DNA of 64,000 nucleotides from Chamaecyparis obtusa (lineage: Eukaryota > Streptophyta > Pinopsida > Cupressales > Cupressaceae): NCBI GenBank assembly GCA_027943335.1, contig BSBK01002795.1, forward strand, positions 434,001-498,000, in the 5' to 3' direction. Positions 10,794 through 21,455 of the stretch are shown here, piece after piece (within the stretch, counting starts at the first letter, position 1; each line of letters starts with the position of its first letter). The notes under the pieces are model-generated. The model saw nothing but the letters and a program-made list of their open reading frames with translations. It had not been told where the DNA came from and searched no databases. The position numbers and the translations under genes are program-made.

Positions 10794-11815
10794 AAAATAG
10801 TGCACTTCTATGAATCCTTTCAATCAAGAAAAGTCAAGAATGAGATCTCAAAAATTAATCCATAGCTCTTTATGTATGGAGTTGCAAGATTATAAAATTG
10901 CTCTCAGCTAGAGCTAGTAAACTTGTGACCTTGCTAGTCAACCACACAATGAGAGATTCAAGTGAAGACAAGGGAAAGAGTGCCAATATCTCTAAGAATC
11001 TAAATGGAAATGCAATGCAAGTAAACAAAGAATGAGGATGCAAGCTAAGCTAAATGATAACAATGCAATGCTTGAAAGGAAATCTAATCTATGAAAGGAA
11101 AGTGCAAATTAGACTATGAAAAGAGAGTACAAGTGTTACAAATCCCTCCTAATTAACCTATGTGAGATTAATCTATAGCATAAAAAAAATCTATGCTAAG
11201 AATGCCATGATTATGCAACTATGAAAGAAAACTAAATGAAATGCAACAACAATGTCTTCAAAGCTTGGATGCAAGGATGTCTTCAAAGAGCTCCAAATGA
11301 CCTAGAAAACCTGTAGCATAACATTAGCATAAAACATGAATGGATCTTTATATGTGAGGAAGAGAGCTATCCTTTTATAGGAAATAAAAAAGAATGGACC
11401 ATGGAGATTAAGAGGCAAAAGACTTAAATGGTGGAGCATCAAATAGAAGCAATCCATGTGCACAAGTATCCTCCAATGAGAAAATAAGAGTTGAATTTTG
11501 TGTCCATATGAGACAAAAAGTACTTTTCTCCTTTTTATAAAATAGGAATAATGTTTTATTTGTGCAACTTAGGATAAGAGGAAAAGGTGGGGATTTTTAT
11601 TTATTAAAAGGGGAGGAAATATTACTTTTCAATAAATAAAAATTTTAGAATAAAATGGTTAACCCAAGGAATAATAAAAAATGATAAAATATGACTTGAT
11701 CAAGAAAATTGATATTGAGCTAAAAAATGTTGATTTTTAAAAATATTGATTCAGGGATTTGATAAATTGCTAAATGGGGGCCCAAAGTCTATGTGACCAT
11801 TTTAGGGTGCATACA
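10791..11815 (-). repeat. C-family LTR 4 (-), variant alpha
   Basis: Inverted LTR missing only about 10 bp at its 3' end. Alpha markers throughout, as in LTR 1. It meets LTR 3 with a 3-bp shared CAC. It is followed (minus sense, upstream) by the polypurine tract at 11816-11828, so it is the 3' LTR of the minus-strand pol fragment. Confidence 0.85.
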
Positions 11816-12705
11816 TTTGCCCCTCTTTGACTAATGTGTGATCATTTTGAGAACACATGTAGTCAAAGAAGAATTGAAATGTGAGATATATTTGGGATCA
11901 CAAAATAACTCAGATGTGTGTTCATTTTGGGAACACATCAGGACAGAAATAAGTTGAAAGATAGGACCAACACCATCACTACTAGGTGAAAATCAAGCCT
12001 CAGATAAAACTATTATTGTCACTGCTAGGCAATAATCAAGTCTAAAAAATAGGAGATAAAATCAAAAGAGGAAATCACCACCATCATTGCTAGGTGATAA
12101 TCAAGTCTCAAAATAAGAATCTCAAGTTGAGCTCAATGATAAAGCTGAATCAAAGATTAAAGCTGATAGGTACTACCCCCTCAGAATCAAAATCAAAATC
12201 AGGTAGAGGAGAATAGGAAATTGATAAACTTGATCAAAGCACTAGAAATCATAGTCGAAGAAGAGGACAATAGGATAACCATCAAGTAGTGAGGACATGC
12301 CCCATGTTGAGTAGGTTTGATTGGGAAAGATATAGGATAAAAATTAAGTCAAACCTTAGATAAATGAATTGGGTGAAAATGAATGAGAGACTAGGAGTTT
12401 GAAAGAGATGGGGGGTGAAGAAATGAAGATGCCTCAACAAAGATCAAAGGATCAGGCCTCAAATGGTCAATCAACTGTGTAGAAGAGGGTGAAAAATTTG
12501 AAATGCAATTTTGACTATCAAGATTAACTTGGATTTTAATTTCAAGTCTGAAAATGGATCCAGGATGTTGAAATTAGGTAGGGGTGCAATTTTTGCACAA
12601 TTCTAAGGTGTTTTGAAATTTGGGTCAAAAAGTCAAAATGCTAGGAAGAGAAAAGGATGTGATTTGAAAGACAAGATGTGAAAGACATGATCGAGAAGAA
12701 GTGAA
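11816..12705 (-). other. C-family 3' untranslated region (-)
   Basis: Inverted copy of the region at 9146-9898 and 15,509-16,405, including the polypurine tract at 11816-11828. No coding signal. Confidence 0.75.
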
Positions 12706-13954
12706 AGGTGAGTGTCGTTGATTGATAGGTCCATGAAATTTGAAAGGAGAGCTCTCTCCATATGCAAGATGCAAAACTAAACTAACATGAACCTAAAAAT
12801 GCAAGCTACTATGAAAAGTGGTTGACTTGCAAGGTCACAATGCTTATAGACATCTAATTATCATCATCAAGCATTATTGGTAGCATCACAAAATCATACA
12901 ATACACACTAGTATGACTATGGGTATATGAATATGTTCTATATCAGATAGAGATGTGGGAATCCCACCTAGGCATCAAAGACATGTAGGTCAAGATGACT
13001 AGTGCAGTGAGATTACCTAAGTTTACTATAGTGAGATTATGCTTGCATCAGGACACTAGAAGGTTAAGATAGCTATAAGCATACACTCACGAAACAGTCA
13101 AGAATAATACCTTGTCAATCCCTAGTGTCAAGTAAGACCAGCATAAATGCTCATGATAGTTAGGATCAACGAAATATACCCACAAGCAGATAAAGGAATA
13201 AAACATGTTCTCATACCCTCAGTCTTCTAGCTATGCATCATCGAAGATGTCTCAGGGAGAGACCACTCATCAAAGAAATCCTCATAGACAACACACAAAG
13301 AAAAATAAAGTCAACATATCTCAATTGAGTTGATTGTTTAAGTGTGTGTGTGTTGGTCATAGAGTCAAACTTTGAGCATCAAATTTGCTAATGGGTGATA
13401 TCACATCATACTTAGACTGGTGGGTAAGACATCTGATAAGTGTTGAGAAACACTCGACACTAGGGTAGTGTTGAAAAACACTATTTGGGGTGGTGTTGAA
13501 AAACACTTACCTATGAAATGCCCTAAGAGACAAACACACCTAAAGGACCTATGCTAACAGGTATGCCCCCTAGACAAAAATAAAGATCAATTCCAGACCA
13601 AGTCAAATGAGGTCAAGACATGATGGAGAATGGCTAAGTGTCGAAGATGCATGCTAAAAGACAAGGGTGTAAAGGCCTCAAGTAGTGCCTATTTCCAGGT
13701 TTTCACCACTTGGAGATTTTATTTTATTTTTCAATTTTTTGTATTTTTGCTACCAAGGCACCTGTTTCCAGGTTTTCACCAAGACACTTTTTCAATTTTT
13801 TTGAATGTTTTGCATTTTTTGACTTTTTTGTATTTTTTTTAGGACTTTATATGCTTTTTAGGATTTTTTAAGCATCATATATGAATTTTTAAATTTTTTT
13901 TTTGGAATTTTTTTAGGATCAATAAATATGTACAAAAGATGCCCCCAGACAGAA
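12706..13954 (-). other. C-family sequence downstream of integrase
   Basis: Non-coding stretch between integrase and the shared 3' region. Contains the hairpin cluster at 13438-13520 and a T-rich/TTTTTAGGA tract (13,700-13,920). No gene recognised; an open frame on the plus strand at 13,630 is a low-complexity Phe-rich artefact. Confidence 0.55.
13438..13520. repeat. three short hairpins
   Basis: Three successive copies of the pattern AGTGTTGARAAACACT (13438-13455, 13470-13484, 13492-13509), each self-complementary with a short loop. Confidence 0.6.
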
Positions 13955-14970
13955 TATGCATCATGGATAGAACTTCTTGAGGTGAAAAACATTAATAGGA
14001 TTAGGGAGCTGTTCCCCCTATTCATCAGATAGCAAGTAAGCACCTATCCCAAAAGCAGCAGTAATAATGTATTGTCCAAGCCAATTAGGTTCAAATTTTC
14101 CCTTTTGTTTGTGATGTTGTTGGTTCTTAGGATTCTCACGCAGGACAAGATCTCCTACTTGAAATTCTCTAAGGAAAACCTTCTTGTTGAATGCTTTGGA
14201 CATACGCTTTTGGTAGATTCTCATGTGATCAAAAGATGCTCTTCATTTCTCATCAAGAAGTTCCAATTCTTACAATCTCATGGCACGATAATCTTCATCT
14301 ATAATCAAACCTTTGAGAGAGACTCTAAGTGAGGGAATCTCTACTTCCAAAGGTAATATTGCTTTAGCACCATAAGTGAGGGAAAAAGGAGTAGCCCCTA
14401 TGGGAGTACGAATACTCATTCTGTAAGCCCATAAGGCTAGATTGATCTATAAGTGCCAGTCTCTACCATTCTTGTGAACTGTTCTATGGAGAATCTTAAG
14501 AATGGTTTTATTAGAGGCCTCTTCTTGTCCATTTCCTTGTGGGAAGTAAATGGAGGACCAATGTTGTTTTATCTTGAATTTCTTGTAGAGTTGTGTAAGG
14601 TCCTTGTTTTTGAACTGACCTCCATTATCAGTGATTATCTCAGAAGGAATCCCAAACTGACAAATGATGTGATTCAATATGAAAAAAGAAATTGTCTTTC
14701 CTAAAGCAACAGAGAGTGGAACGACTTCTACCCATTTGGTAAAGTAGTCAGTAGCAGTAATTATGAATTTATGTTCACCTGATGAGTTGGGATGAATCTG
14801 CCCAACAAGGTCAAAGGCCCAACGTTGAAATGGCCAATGAGAAATAGAAGGAATAAGCTCCCTACCTAGAGCATGAATCCAGTTTCCATGTTTCTAACAC
14901 TTTTCACAAGACTTGGCAAAAGATATAGCCTCCATCTGCATTGTGGGCCAACAGTACCCTACCCTAAGCA
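13955..14970 (-). pseudogene. Tat-like integrase of C
   Basis: Minus strand, 5' to 3' from 14,970 to 13,955. It contains the zinc-binding end (CEKC near 14,905, preceded by the His pair) and the catalytic core with ATDYFTKW (first Asp), SEIITDNGGQF (second Asp, about 14,630) and YFPQGNGQEEASNKT (Glu, about 14,540), so the DDE residues remain readable. The C-terminal domain (14,224-13,955) contains FQVGDLVLREN, WLGQY, GAYLLSDE and PNPINVFHLKKFYP. Frames change several times and stops interrupt. It would insert element cDNA. RNase H lies upstream (15,302-15,508) as expected in Tat-like elements. Confidence 0.8.
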
Positions 14971-15301
14971 ATCGTCAGACCATGGAAAGACCATTGGAAT
15001 GTCCTCCACAAATGCCCTCGTGGATGTCAACTAACGCTCAGTCGAACTCATCCTTTTCTAAGCACCTAAGAACTATCCCATGTAAAGCCCTCCTATACAG
15101 ATCACCAAAGATAAGGGTATGATGAGGGGCATTATGGACAAGGTTTCTCCATTCAGATTAGTTAAATGATTCAAGAATAATGTCATCATGAAGGTATGAA
15201 TAGATAGCACCATAACGGGAAGACTCATGAGTGACCAAGGTAAAAATGACATGGCTTTTAGAGGAGTCAAAGATGGGATGATGCAGCTCTTCCACTAGGA
15301 A
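14971..15301 (-). pseudogene. RNase H to integrase linker of C
   Basis: Minus-strand linker containing SSKSHVIFTLVTHESSRYGA-like codons in one frame and the start of the integrase zinc finger (DIHEGICGGH, about 15,030). Frameshifts interrupt it. Confidence 0.6.
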
Positions 15302-15508
15302 TTAAAATCTTGATTCATTTTGTTCCAATTGAAGGAGTGAAGCTAATGTAGCCATAGCATTTGTAGCCTTGTTTTCTGCTCTAGGGATTTGTTGAAATGT
15401 CACAAATGTGAAATAGTGTCGCAATGAATCAACCATCTTTTTGTAAGGTATCAAATTATCATCTTTAGTTTGGTATTCTTCATTTACTAGTTGGTCAACT
15501 ATGCTCAC
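15302..15508 (-). pseudogene. RNase H C-terminal part of C
   Basis: Open for 68 codons on the minus strand: VDQLVNEEYQTKDDNLIPYK, then FQQIPRAENKATNAMATLAS. This is the end of the extra (archaeal-type) RNase H that marks Tat-lineage elements. It is cut off at 15,508, where an inverted 3' untranslated region begins, so the catalytic N-terminal part and RT are missing. Confidence 0.7.
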
Positions 15509-16405
15509 CTTTCCTTTTCTTCTCGACCATGTCTTTCACCTCTTGTCTTTCAAATCACATCCTTTTCTCTTCCTAGCATTTTGAGTTTTTGACCAAATTT
15601 TCAAATACCTCAAAATTGCGTGAAAATTGCACCCCTACCTAATTTTGACATCCTAGATCCATTTTCGGACTCAAAATCAAAATCTAAGTTAATCTTGATA
15701 GTCAAAATTGCATTTCAAAATTTCTCCCTCTTCTACGCAGTTGGCTAACCATTTGAGGCCTGATCCTTTGATCTCCACTGGGGCATCTTTATTTCTTCAC
15801 CCCCATCTCTTTTGACCTTCTAGTCTATCATTCATTTTCATTCGCTTCATTTCTCTAAGGTTTAACTTAATTTTTATTCTATATCTTTCTCAGTTAAACC
15901 TAGTCAACCTGGGGCATGTCCTCACTACTTGATGGTTATCATGTTGTCCTATTCCTCGATTATGATTTCTAGTGACTTGATCAAGTTTATCAATTTCTTG
16001 TTCTCCTCTACCTGATTTTGATTTTGATTGCGAGGGGGTAGTACCTATCAGCTTTAATCTTTGATTCAGCTTTATCATTTAGCTCAGCTTGAGATTTTTA
16101 TTTTGAGACTTGATTATCACCTAGCAGTGATGGTGGTGATTTTGTCTTTCAATTTTTATCTCCTATTTTTCAGACTTGATTATTGCCTAGTAGTGATGGC
16201 GATAGTTTTATCTAAGGCTTGATTTTCACCTATCAGTGACGATGTTGGTCTTATCTTTCAAATTTTGCTTATTTTTGTCTCGATGTGTTCCCAAAATGAA
16301 CACACATCTGAGCTATTTTGTGATCCCAAATCGAGCTCACATTTCAATTCTTCTTTGACTGCATGTGTTCCCAAAATGATCACACATTAGTCAAAGAGGG
16401 GAAAA
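15509..16405 (+). other. C-family 3' untranslated region (+), second copy
   Basis: Plus-orientation copy of the same non-coding region, ending in the polypurine tract AAAGAGGGGAAAA (16393-16405). Its left end at about 15,509 abuts RNase H of opposite orientation: an inversion breakpoint. Confidence 0.75.
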
Positions 16406-17440
16406 TGTATGCATCCTAAAATGGTCGCCTAGACTTTGGGCCCCCATTCAACAATTTATCAAATCTCTGGATCAATATTTTTCAAAAATTAGCATTTTAT
16501 CAATTATATCAATTTTCTTAATCAAATCCTATTTTATCATTTATTTGATTATTCTATGGGCTAACCATTTTATCTAAAGTCTTTATTTATTTAAAAGGAG
16601 CATTTCCTCCCCTTTTAATAAATAAAAAGCCCCACCTTTTCATCTTATCCTAAGTTGCACAAATAAAGCATTATTCCTATTTTATAAAAAAAGGGAAAAA
16701 ACACTTTTTGTCTCATATGGATACAAAAGTCAACTCTTATTTTCTCATTGAAGGATATTTGTGCACATGGATTTCTCTTCTTTGATGCTCCACCGTTGAT
16801 TAAGTCTTTTGCCTCTTAATCTCAATGGTCCATTCCTTTTCATTTCCTATAAAAGGAGGGCTCTCTTCCTCATTTGTGGAGATCCATTCATGTTTTATTC
16901 TAATGTTATGCTGTAAGTTTTCTAGGTTATTTGGAGCTATTTGAAGACATCCTTGCATCCAAGCTTTTAAGACATTGTTGTTGCATTTCATTTAGTTTGC
17001 TTTCATAGTTGCATAATCATGGCATTCTTAGTATAGATTTTCCTTTATGCAATAGATTAGTCTCACATAGCTTAATTAGGAGGGATTGTAAGACTTGTAC
17101 TTTCCTTTCATAGTCTATTTTGCACTTTCCTTTCATAGATTAGATTTTATTTCAAGAATTGCATTGTTATCATTTAGCTTAGCTTGCATCTTCATTCTTA
17201 GCTTGCTTGCATTGCATTTTCTTTGATTCTTGTGGATATTGGCACTCTTGCCCTTGTCTTCACTTGAATCTCTCATTGTGTGGTTGACTAGCAAGGTCAT
17301 TACCTTCATAGCTCTAGCTTAGAGCAATTTTACAATCTTGCAACTCCACACATAGAGAGCTATAGATCAATTTTTGAGACCTCATCCTTAAGTGTTCTTG
17401 ATTGTAATGATCCATAGAAGTGCACTATTTTGTGTGTATA
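16406..17440 (+). repeat. C-family LTR 5 (+), variant beta
   Basis: 1,035 bp, TGTATGCATCC...GTGTGTATA (terminal CA is TA). TATA-like CTATAAAAGG at 16847-16856. Followed by the duplication ATAGT at 17441-17445. Confidence 0.85.
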
Positions 17441-17665
17441 ATAGTCACCTTGAATTCTTGGGAATATCTGGTTGACTTTGTTGTCTTTTCTCCAAAGGCT
17501 AACATGGGAGGATATCCAATAATTCTAGGCAAGCCTTGGCTGGCTACTACAGATGCCTATATATCTTGTCGGTTAGGAAAAATGACTATATCCAATGGAG
17601 TCAACACTAAAAATTTGACTCTATATTCTCCAGCTCAACCTCTGTTGAAAGATGACCATATAATC
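17441..17665 (+). pseudogene. element B protease, C-terminal half
   Basis: Resumes the protease interrupted at 7046: NSWEYLVDFVVFSPKANMGG, then the conserved YPIILGKPWLATTDAYISC (the ILGRPWL motif of retropepsins) and the tail TLYSPAQPLL. Open to the stop at 17,666. Confidence 0.8.
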
Positions 17666-18054
17666 TAGCTAGATTTTCATGATACTAAACCTGAGGTTAA
17701 TTCCATTCATTAGTTAATGATGATATCCAAGGAACCTTTTGTAGCTTCTAGGGAAGAAGATGTAATCATTTCTTCCATTATTCTTAATGAGTATGGAGTG
17801 CAATCCCAAGTGTGTTCCCAAGAGGACTGTGTTCTTGACACTTTGTTACCACCTATTGATGCTCTATAGTATTTAGAAACCTCCAAATTTATTCATACAT
17901 TACTACCTCATGAAATGAAGTTTTCCCCAATTGCTCAATTGTCCATGGTAGAAAAAGTCATTAAGCTAGAGGTTAGCTCAGGATGGGAGTTAAATGTAAA
18001 TAGTGCTTTGACTCTCTCTTAGCAAAAATATGTCCTATAGCTTCTAAAAGAACA
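17666..18054 (+). pseudogene. element B protease-RT linker
   Basis: Same frame as the protease and RT, with several stops; contains LPHEMKFSPIAQLS. No domain of its own. Confidence 0.6.
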
Positions 18055-18930
18055 TAAATCAGCCTTTGCTTGGGATTATACTGACATGAAAGGCCTAGAC
18101 CCTAAGCTTTGCACTCACAAAATTTATATCAACCCTAAATTCAGACCTGTTCGCCAACCTCAGCAAAGGGTTAACCCAGCTTTAAGGGATATAGTAAAGA
18201 ATGAGCTGCATAAGTTATTAAATGTTGGCTTCATCTATCCCATTTTTGATAGTTAGTGGGTCTCCCCTCTTGTTATAGTCCCTAAGAAAGGAGGTAAATT
18301 GAGAGTTTGTGTCAACTATAGGGAGCTTAACATAGCCACTAAGAAGGATCACTTTCCATTACCATTCATAGATCAAGTCCTTGATAACCTAGCTTGAAAG
18401 AAATACTTCTCTTTTCTAGATGGATTCAGTGGTTATAATCAGATACAAATAGCCCCTAAAGACTAGGAGAAGACAACATTCACTTTCCCATGTGGTACAT
18501 TTTCCTATTCAGTGCTACCTTTTGGGTTGTGTAATGCCCCTGCTACCTTCCAGCAAGCTGTGATCAGTATATTCTCAGATATCTCTGCTAATTGCATGGA
18601 GATTTACATGGATGACTTTATAATCTATGGGAATACTTTTGATGAGGCCAAGGAAAATTTGGAGAATTTTCTTTAGAGATGTCATGATTATAACCTCTCT
18701 CTCAATAGTGAAAAGTGCTTCATGATGATGGAAGAAGGGGTTTTCTTAGGACATTTCATATCTTCAAAAGGTATTCAAGTGGACCCTACCAAGATTGAAG
18801 TAATTAGCACATTACCTACTCCAGAAAAACAAAAAGATGTGTGAAGTTTTCTTGGACATGCCAAGTATTATAGAAGGTTTATAAAGGATTTCAGTTAGCT
18901 TGCAGCACCACTTTATAACTTGCTCAAGAA
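18055..18930 (+). pseudogene. element B reverse transcriptase
   Basis: Ty3/gypsy RT in one frame with stops: HKIYINPKFRPVRQPQQR, WVSPLVIVPKKGGKLRVCVN, YFSFLDGFSGYNQI, TFPCGTFSYSVLPFGLCNAP, then the catalytic YMDD at 18605-18616, and FLGHFISSKGIQVDP. The polymerase Asp pair and the upstream Asp are all present. At least five in-frame stops (before WVSP, KKYF, EKTTF, RCHD, SFLGH) sit where Gln, Trp or Arg is usual. Copies element RNA into cDNA in the family; not translatable here. Confidence 0.88.
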
Positions 18931-19445
18931 GGATGCTGAATTTTCTTGGGATTCTGAGTTTGCAAAGTCTTTCCTCCAGCTTAAAGAAGTTCTCACTACA
19001 ACATTGATTTTAAGAGGACCTAATCAAGGCTTTCAATTTCACATCCATACTGATGCCTTAGACTATGCCATTAGAGTTGTGCTTGGCTAGAAGGTGGACT
19101 TAGTTGAGCATGCAATTTACTTTATCATTAAAAATTTGCAATGCGCTGAGTTTAATTACACTGTCACTAAAAAAGAACTTATTGCAGTCATTTATGCCTT
19201 GAATAAATTCAGACACTAGATTACTGGATGTGATTTCTATGTGCATACCAACCATTCTGCTATTAAATATCTCATGAACAAGCCTACAATCTCTGGAAGA
19301 GTGGCTCGCTGGTTGCTGCTGATGTAGGAATTTGACATTACCATCATAGATAAATCTAGTAAAACCAATGTCGTATTTGATTTTATTTCTAGGTTGCATG
19401 TACTTGATGATTCTATAGCCATTGATGATAGTTTCTTGATGAACA
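18931..19445 (+). pseudogene. element B RNase H
   Basis: Same frame as RT: LYNLLKKDAEFSWD connection, FHIHTDALDYAI (first catalytic Asp), ELIAVIYALNKFRH (catalytic Glu), and the HTNHSAIKYLMNKPTISGR segment, where a Tyr-Thr-Asp-His motif is now H-T-N-H (Asp to Asn). Ends by frameshift at about 19,440. Confidence 0.82.
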
Positions 19446-20805
19446 TATTTTCTTCCTGATTGCACACAATCCTTGGTATGTCAATATTGCTAATTATCTC
19501 ACAACTGGTAAGTCACCAGTTCATTTCTCTACCAAAGAAAGAAGTTTATTAACTGAAAAGAGCTTTAATTATTCATGGATTTTTGGATTCATGTTTTATA
19601 CTGGTCCTGACCAAGTAACTAGAAGATGCATACAAGAGGATGAAACCTATGATATCCTCAAGGCCTATCATGATGAACCTTGCGGTGGACATTTTTCTAT
19701 CAAAAGAACATCATTGAAAATTTTGCATAGTCTACAAAAAGATGTTTCTTAGTACACCAAAAAGTGTGAGAAATTCTAATGCATGGGACAACCTACAAAG
19801 ATAGATGAAATGCCCCTACAGCCATAGGTAGTTGTCGCACCCTTTGACAAATGGGGGATTGACTTTGTTGGTCCTATTGAGCCCTCTTTCCAAGGTAAAT
19901 CTTATATCCTTTTTTTCACTGACTATGTTACAAAATGGGCTAAGGCTAAACCTATGAAGCACCCTAGGGATAACAATATTGCAAAGTTCCTTTATGAATT
20001 TATCTTCACCAAATTTGGAGTGCCAAGGGAGATTCAATCTAATCAAGGTCCTTAGTTTACTTCCAATTTGGTTGCTACTCTGATGGAGGATTATAACATC
20101 AAGCATGGTAAATCTTCACTCTATCACCCCCAAGCTAATGGGCAGGTGGAAGTTACCAATTGGGAGTTGGAATCTATTCTCACTAAAATAGTAGCCATCC
20201 ATAAGAAAGATTGGGCTATCCAACTTCCTGAAGAACTTTGGGCATACCAAACTACATGGAAGTCTATAACCAGTTTCACACCATTTGAGCTTGTCTATGG
20301 TCACTCTACAGTCATGCCTATTGAATTTGAACATAAGACACTTAGAAAAGCTATTGATCTTGGGATGGATCTCACTACAACACAACAAGATAGGATTCTG
20401 GGTTTGAATGGCCTTGATGAGTGGAGAAAATATGCCCTACATAACACCAAATTGATCCAACATCGGCTCAAGCAATGACATGACAAGTTTGTCAAGGAAA
20501 AAGTGTTTTTAGTTGGAGACTAGGTGCTCCTATATGACTCTTAGTACCAGCATAACCTAGGGAAATTCTAAACCTGATGGCTTGGACCAGATGAGATAAT
20601 TACAGTCTTTCCAAATGGCGCAGTTCAACTCTACACAGTTGATCCAGTACATTTCAAACTACTGGTCAATGGTCATAGATTGAAAATGTATCACAAACCC
20701 CAGAGAAAGGATGAGTTCCTACAAAAATTCTCTACTACCATTGGTGACACACTTCCTGTAGCAACTTGTAATGAGCTTTATGCTCATTTTCCTTCCTCAC
20801 TCTAA
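19446..20805 (+). pseudogene. element B integrase
   Basis: A new frame after a frameshift near 19,440. The zinc-binding end has YHDEPCGGH and a degraded CEKF (family CxxC). In the core, the WGIDFVGP Asp is at 19861-19863, the second catalytic Asp is replaced by Asn (codon AAT 20041-20043 in QSNQGP), and the Glu in GQVEVTNWELES is at 20149-20151. 20,068-20,478 is open for 136 codons and includes WAYQTTWKSITSFTPFELVY. The C-terminal part (20,480-20,805) has VGD, WLGPDEI and LYTVDP with stops. Asp-to-Asn would abolish catalysis on its own. Confidence 0.88.
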
Positions 20806-21455
20806 AAAGATCTTTTCACCTTCATAATAAACACTTTCTTCATGAAAGCCACTTCTCCATAATAAATTTATGCTTTATTTCTAGTCTATCACCCATCCAC
20901 TTCATATTTTCTTTCATTCGTGGATAGTAACAACTCCCACCTCACCAGTACTTCAGGTTAGCACACAATTCAAGGTATGCAACTTTAATTTGTTTTCCTC
21001 TTATTTTTATCATATGCCTTGTCATCACTGCAAGTGAGGGCCCACTTGCAATATTTTAGCTAGGGGGGAAGTTTATTAGTTTTTTTTGTCATTATGTTTA
21101 TGCAATATTTATATTTATTCCTTTCTCCTATCGTACTTGTATTTTTCTACCATGATTAGACACTTTTGAAAATGATTATGCTGCGTGTTATCTTTCACTC
21201 GTATAAAACTAAGGTGGAAAGATATGTTGAGTATGAGTTCTACAGAGAGAACTTATGAGTAATTATGAAATGATAATATGGTAATTTGCATTTATGTTAC
21301 TCATAATCTCATTTCTCAAGCTGCATTGCTAGAAATTTCAAAATTTGAATCATCCTGCAAACTGCCTTTTCAAGCTTTCTTGTTCAAAATTTGGTTGTTT
21401 GTTTTATCTCCTGCAACTCTATTTTGGGTATCTTGGAAACAAGATGATGGGTGGT
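20806..21455 (+). other. B spacer with internal polypurine tract
   Basis: Non-coding sequence between pol and the extra ORF. AGCTAGGGGGGAAG at 21058-21071 resembles the 3' polypurine tract of the same element (24155-24166) and follows an inverted repeat GCAAGTGAGGGCCCACTTGC (21031-21050). Confidence 0.65.
21031..21050. repeat. perfect-arm hairpin before internal polypurine tract
   Basis: GCAAGTG / CACTTGC arms around AGGGCC, ending about 8 bases before the internal purine tract. Confidence 0.6.

Larger units (their letters stand above)
7046..17440. mobile_element. compound C: five LTRs in alternating orientation, Tat-like
   Basis: A 10.4-kb block inside the protease of B, with a perfect 5-bp duplication at both ends, so it entered (or was founded) as one insertion. 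Order: LTR(+), primer site, LTR(-), 3' untranslated region(+), LTR(+), LTR(-), 3' untranslated region(-), integrase and RNase H(-), 3' untranslated region(+), LTR(+). Three of the LTRs are exactly 1,035 bp. RT, protease and gag of this family are absent. The outer LTRs have the same orientation, as for a normal element, but the inside is rearranged by inversions or by nested insertion plus recombination. Confidence 0.8.

Noticed and set aside
13630..13842. Phe-rich 70-codon open frame
   Set aside because: T-rich low-complexity sequence downstream of a minus-strand integrase.
19100..19467. Minus-strand frames of 121 and 76 codons over RNase H, and 20,116-20,495 over integrase
   Set aside because: Antisense to recognised RNase H and integrase motifs.
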